From positions 1-16,796 of the forward strand of contig JAYUJY010000207.1 in the NCBI GenBank assembly GCA_043764895.1: 16,796 nt of DNA, in the 5' to 3' direction. The translations under genes were made by a program, and so were the position numbers. The notes under the pieces are model-generated. The model searched no databases, was not told the DNA's origin, and worked only from the letters and a program-made list of their open reading frames with translations. Source of the stretch: JAAFJU01 sp043764895 (GTDB lineage: Bacteria > Cyanobacteriota > Cyanobacteriia > Leptolyngbyales > Leptolyngbyaceae). Shown piece by piece: positions 14,407-16,796 of the stretch (its first letter is position 1; every line of letters starts with the position of its first letter).

Positions 14407-15513
14407 ATGACGGCTCTTAAGTTAATGTTCTTTATCAACGGCTCTGAGGGAAGCGCAGCGGGCGTCCGATCGCAATTGTTTGCCCAGCGGTTTCCTCAGA
14501 CCTGGCGTGTGCGGTTTCACTATCGTCCGAGTCCGAAGTGGAAGGGCATCGTGCCTTTTATTCAAGCTGCGATCGCCTTTCGTCCAGATGTGATCTACGT
14601 GATGGATACGGCTTATACCGGGGTGATCGCAGGGTATGTGGCAAAGAAATTGCTGGGTTGTAAAGTCGTAACCGATACCGGAGATGTCGCCTTTGAACTG
14701 GCGAAGTCAACGGGGACGTATTCTAAGTCTCAGCTTGCCCTAATTGATGGGGTTGAAAAACTAGCGACCCATCACTCAGATCACTTAGTCGTGCGAGGCA
14801 GTTATCACCAGGAATGGTTAGCACATCATGGCATTGATCAAGTGACCTTCATTCCCGATGGCGTGGTGACTCGGGAGATTCATTTGCCCGATCGCACTAC
14901 GATGAAACACCGCTTTGGACTGGCGGATACCTTAACCGTCGGACTGATCGGCACCATGTCTTGGTCCGACCAACATCAAATGTGTTATGGCTGGGATGTC
15001 GTGGAAGCGTTGGCATTATTGAAAGATGTGCCGATTAAAGCGCTGCTCGTGGGTGACGGAGATGGTCGATCGATTCTAGAGCAGCGTGCGGAAGACTTAG
15101 GCGTGCGCGATCGGATTGTCTTTGTGGGACAGGTGCCTTACGAGACGTTATCTGACTATCTCGCTGCCATTGATATTTGTATTTCCACCCAGTCCAATGA
15201 TCTCGTTGGACAAGTCCGCACGACAGGCAAACTTCCGCTTTATCTTGCCCATCAGAAATACGTGATCGCCACCGACGTTGGGGAAGCCCGCCGAGTCCTG
15301 CCGGGAATTGGGTGCTTGCTTCCCTATGAAGGCGTGCGGGACGATCGTCATCCCGCTAGACTCGCAGATCAATTGAGAAAACTGGTAGCCGATCCTAGCC
15401 TTCTCAACGTGGCTGAATCTGCCGATCGGGTCGCAGCGGAGCATTTTGATTATGACGTGCTCGCCAAACGCGTCGAAAACCTGTGTTTGCAATTAGTGAA
15501 ATCAACGCTATGA
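14407..15513 (+). CDS. GT4-like glycosyltransferase with diverged donor site
   Basis: A 368-residue GT-B protein. The N-terminal half shows INGSEGSAAGVRSQLFAQRF and the tract VVTDTGDVAFELA. FIPDGVV links to the donor half, with VGLIGTMSW and a IVFVGQVPYETLSDYLAAIDI segment. The usual E-x7-E is absent: the region reads NDLVGQVRTTGKLPLYLAHQK (split here for reference: Arg271, Lys275, Leu278). By eye it aligns with the variant K-x-x-E-Y-M-A of WbuB-like GT4s, in which Glu binds the donor ribose; here that Glu is Leu278. The enzyme may bind its donor differently or be weak. It is three bases after the previous GT4 and overlaps the next gene by four bases (ATGA), so it is kept in a translationally coupled set, which argues that it is functional. 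Confidence 0.93.
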   Translation: MTALKLMFFINGSEGSAAGVRSQLFAQRFPQTWRVRFHYRPSPKWKGIVPFIQAAIAFRPDVIYVMDTAYTGVIAGYVAKKLLGCKVVTDTGDVAFELAKSTGTYSKSQLALIDGVEKLATHHSDHLVVRGSYHQEWLAHHGIDQVTFIPDGVVTREIHLPDRTTMKHRFGLADTLTVGLIGTMSWSDQHQMCYGWDVVEALALLKDVPIKALLVGDGDGRSILEQRAEDLGVRDRIVFVGQVPYETLSDYLAAIDICISTQSNDLVGQVRTTGKLPLYLAHQKYVIATDVGEARRVLPGIGCLLPYEGVRDDRHPARLADQLRKLVADPSLLNVAESADRVAAEHFDYDVLAKRVENLCLQLVKSTL

Positions 15514-16661
15514 CCTATACCCTCACGTCTCCCATTTCTATTCTCTGTGTTGGCATGGGTTGGTTTCCCCAGGTTCCCAGTGGTCTAAACCGCTATGTTC
15601 ATGAGCTAACCCACGAACTCGCCGCCCGATCGGATCAGGTCGAACTCTGTGGCATCGATCTCCCCGATCGCACAGAACAGGAAAACCTAACGCTCTTGAA
15701 TCTCGCCTCCTCCGCGCAAAAGCTACCGCAACGACTGTGGCAAGCCAAACAAAGCTTCAAATCCCGATCGCATCTCACCTTTAATGTCGTGAATTTGCAT
15801 TTTGCACTCTATAGTTTTCCACTGCTGCAAGTGTTGCCGAAGGATGTTCCGGTCATTTTTAATTTCCATGGTCCCTGGTCTCTGGAAAGTGAGTGGGAAG
15901 GTGAAAGTTCTCGTAGTGCTTGGTTCAAGCGGTGGCTGGAGAAGCGAGTTTATTCAAGATGCGATCGCTTTATTGTCCTGAGCAAAGCCTTTGGGACGAT
16001 TTTGCATGATCACTACGAGGTGCCGTGGGAGAAGATTCATATCATTCCCGGTGGCGTCAATACTACGCGGTTTCAGCCCACGATTTCCGCCGAAGCCGCC
16101 CGATCGCAGCTTGGGTTGCCCCAGGATCGCAAGATTCTATTTACGCCCCGTCGTCTCGTGAATCGCATGGGACTCGATCGGTTAATCTCCGCCATGGTGG
16201 ACGTCAAGAAAGTCGTTCCCGAAGCGTATCTAGTGATAGCAGGGAAAGGCCCACTGCGAGAATCCCTCGAAGCCCAAGTCCAATCTCTCGGATTGCAGAA
16301 TGATGTAAATTTCTTAGGGTTTGTCCCGGATGAAGACTTACCTGTTGCCTACCAAGCCTCCGACTTAATGGTCATGCCAAGTCAGGGGCTTGAAGGCTTT
16401 GGGCTAGTCTTAGCGGAGTCGATGGCCTGTGGAACGCCTGCCATTTGTACTCCGATCGGTGGGATGCCGGAAGTGTTGTCTCCTTTAAATCCGAACTTGA
16501 TCACAAACGGTACAGATAGTGATGCGATCGCCGCGAAGATTATTGAAATGTTAACGATCCCAGACGCCTTACCATCCCGTGATCAATGTCGTCAGTATGC
16601 GGTTGCCCAGTTCGATTGGCAAAACGTTGCCCAACAGGTGCGTCAGGTGATGGTGATGTAG
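15510..16661 (+). CDS. GT4 family glycosyltransferase
   Basis: A 383-residue GT-B enzyme. The ATG at 15510 overlaps the preceding stop as ATGA; an in-frame GTG at 15483 is less likely. GMGWFPQVPSGLNRYVHEL (from about 15) forms the acceptor-side Gly loop; NFHGPWSLESEW and FIVLSKAFGTIL follow. IIPGGVNTTRF leads into the donor half, with PRRLVNRMGLDRLI (Arg and Lys positions for phosphate contact) and VNFLGFVPDEDLPVAYQASDL. The site LEGFGLVLAESMACGTP has Glu295 and Glu303 in the canonical E-x7-E spacing, and GGMPEV follows. This is the most canonical GT4 in the window, of the type common in mannosyl- and glucosyltransferases, but the donor cannot be assigned. Coupling to the GT4 at 14407 suggests they act in sequence. 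Confidence 0.95.
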   Translation: MTYTLTSPISILCVGMGWFPQVPSGLNRYVHELTHELAARSDQVELCGIDLPDRTEQENLTLLNLASSAQKLPQRLWQAKQSFKSRSHLTFNVVNLHFALYSFPLLQVLPKDVPVIFNFHGPWSLESEWEGESSRSAWFKRWLEKRVYSRCDRFIVLSKAFGTILHDHYEVPWEKIHIIPGGVNTTRFQPTISAEAARSQLGLPQDRKILFTPRRLVNRMGLDRLISAMVDVKKVVPEAYLVIAGKGPLRESLEAQVQSLGLQNDVNFLGFVPDEDLPVAYQASDLMVMPSQGLEGFGLVLAESMACGTPAICTPIGGMPEVLSPLNPNLITNGTDSDAIAAKIIEMLTIPDALPSRDQCRQYAVAQFDWQNVAQQVRQVMVM

Positions 16662-16707
16662 ATCTTCCCGTTGATTTTCCTAACCCTTTCTAAGCCCCCC
16701 AGATTAT

Positions 16708-16796
16708 ATGAACATCTTATTTTTAGACCAAACCGGGAAACTAGGTGGGGCACAGCTCTCACTCCTAGATATTGCAAAGCCCTATCGATCGTCCTG
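16708..16796 (+). CDS. GT4-like glycosyltransferase, 3' partial (N-terminus only)
   Basis: The last 89 bases begin an open frame at ATG 16708, reading MNILFLDQTGKLGGAQLSLL and onward to the window edge. The first strand followed by a GKLGGAQ loop is a typical GT4 acceptor-domain start that I recognise from cyanobacterial glycosyltransferases. It lies 46 bases after the previous stop, in a pyrimidine-rich gap with no clear ribosome site. Only about 29 residues are visible, so the family call rests on this loop. Confidence 0.75.
   Translation, partial: MNILFLDQTGKLGGAQLSLLDIAKPYRSS

Overview
The window is part of a cyanobacterial extracellular polysaccharide locus, with every gene on the + strand. 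The cyanobacterial assignment rests on 12 copies of the HIP1 palindrome GCGATCGC, many further CGATCG cores, and proteins resembling the heterocyst-envelope-polysaccharide factors HepC and HepA. Nothing in the window shows whether the organism makes heterocysts; such genes also occur in non-heterocystous cyanobacteria. I see no RNA gene, CRISPR array or insertion sequence, and no stretch over 300 bases without a gene.

Layout. (1) 1-4078, the assembly and export end: the C-terminal part of a Wzc/GumC-type polysaccharide co-polymerase with a P-loop kinase-like domain (partial, enters from the left); a short HepC-like protein that looks like a catalytically dead phosphoglycosyl transferase; and a complete HepA-like (MsbA/PglK-type) ABC exporter. 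(2) 4116-8244, an AT-richer block: a GT-B glycosyltransferase, a GT2 glycosyltransferase, an FkbM-family methyltransferase and a second GT2. (3) 8349-12991: GT2, GT4, GT2, then a multi-spanning Wzy/O-antigen-ligase-like polymerase joined to the preceding GT by an ATGA overlap. (4) 13105-16796: three complete GT4 enzymes and the start of a fourth, closely packed, possibly behind their own promoter.

How the genes could work together (inference): nine complete glycosyltransferases build and branch a lipid-linked repeat unit on the cytoplasmic face, and the FkbM enzyme may O-methylate a sugar. The HepA-like ABC protein may flip or export the lipid-linked product, the Wzy-like protein polymerises it outside, and the co-polymerase controls chain length. 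No Wzx flippase and no intact initiating phosphoglycosyl transferase are visible here.

Most noteworthy: the HepC-like protein has Gly-Thr where phosphoglycosyl transferases carry the catalytic Asp-Glu pair; an ABC exporter stands where a Wzx flippase is expected beside a Wzy polymerase; and a block of almost 6 kb without HIP1 coincides with the AT-rich glycosyltransferase/methyltransferase genes, suggesting a swapped-in sugar-specificity cassette.
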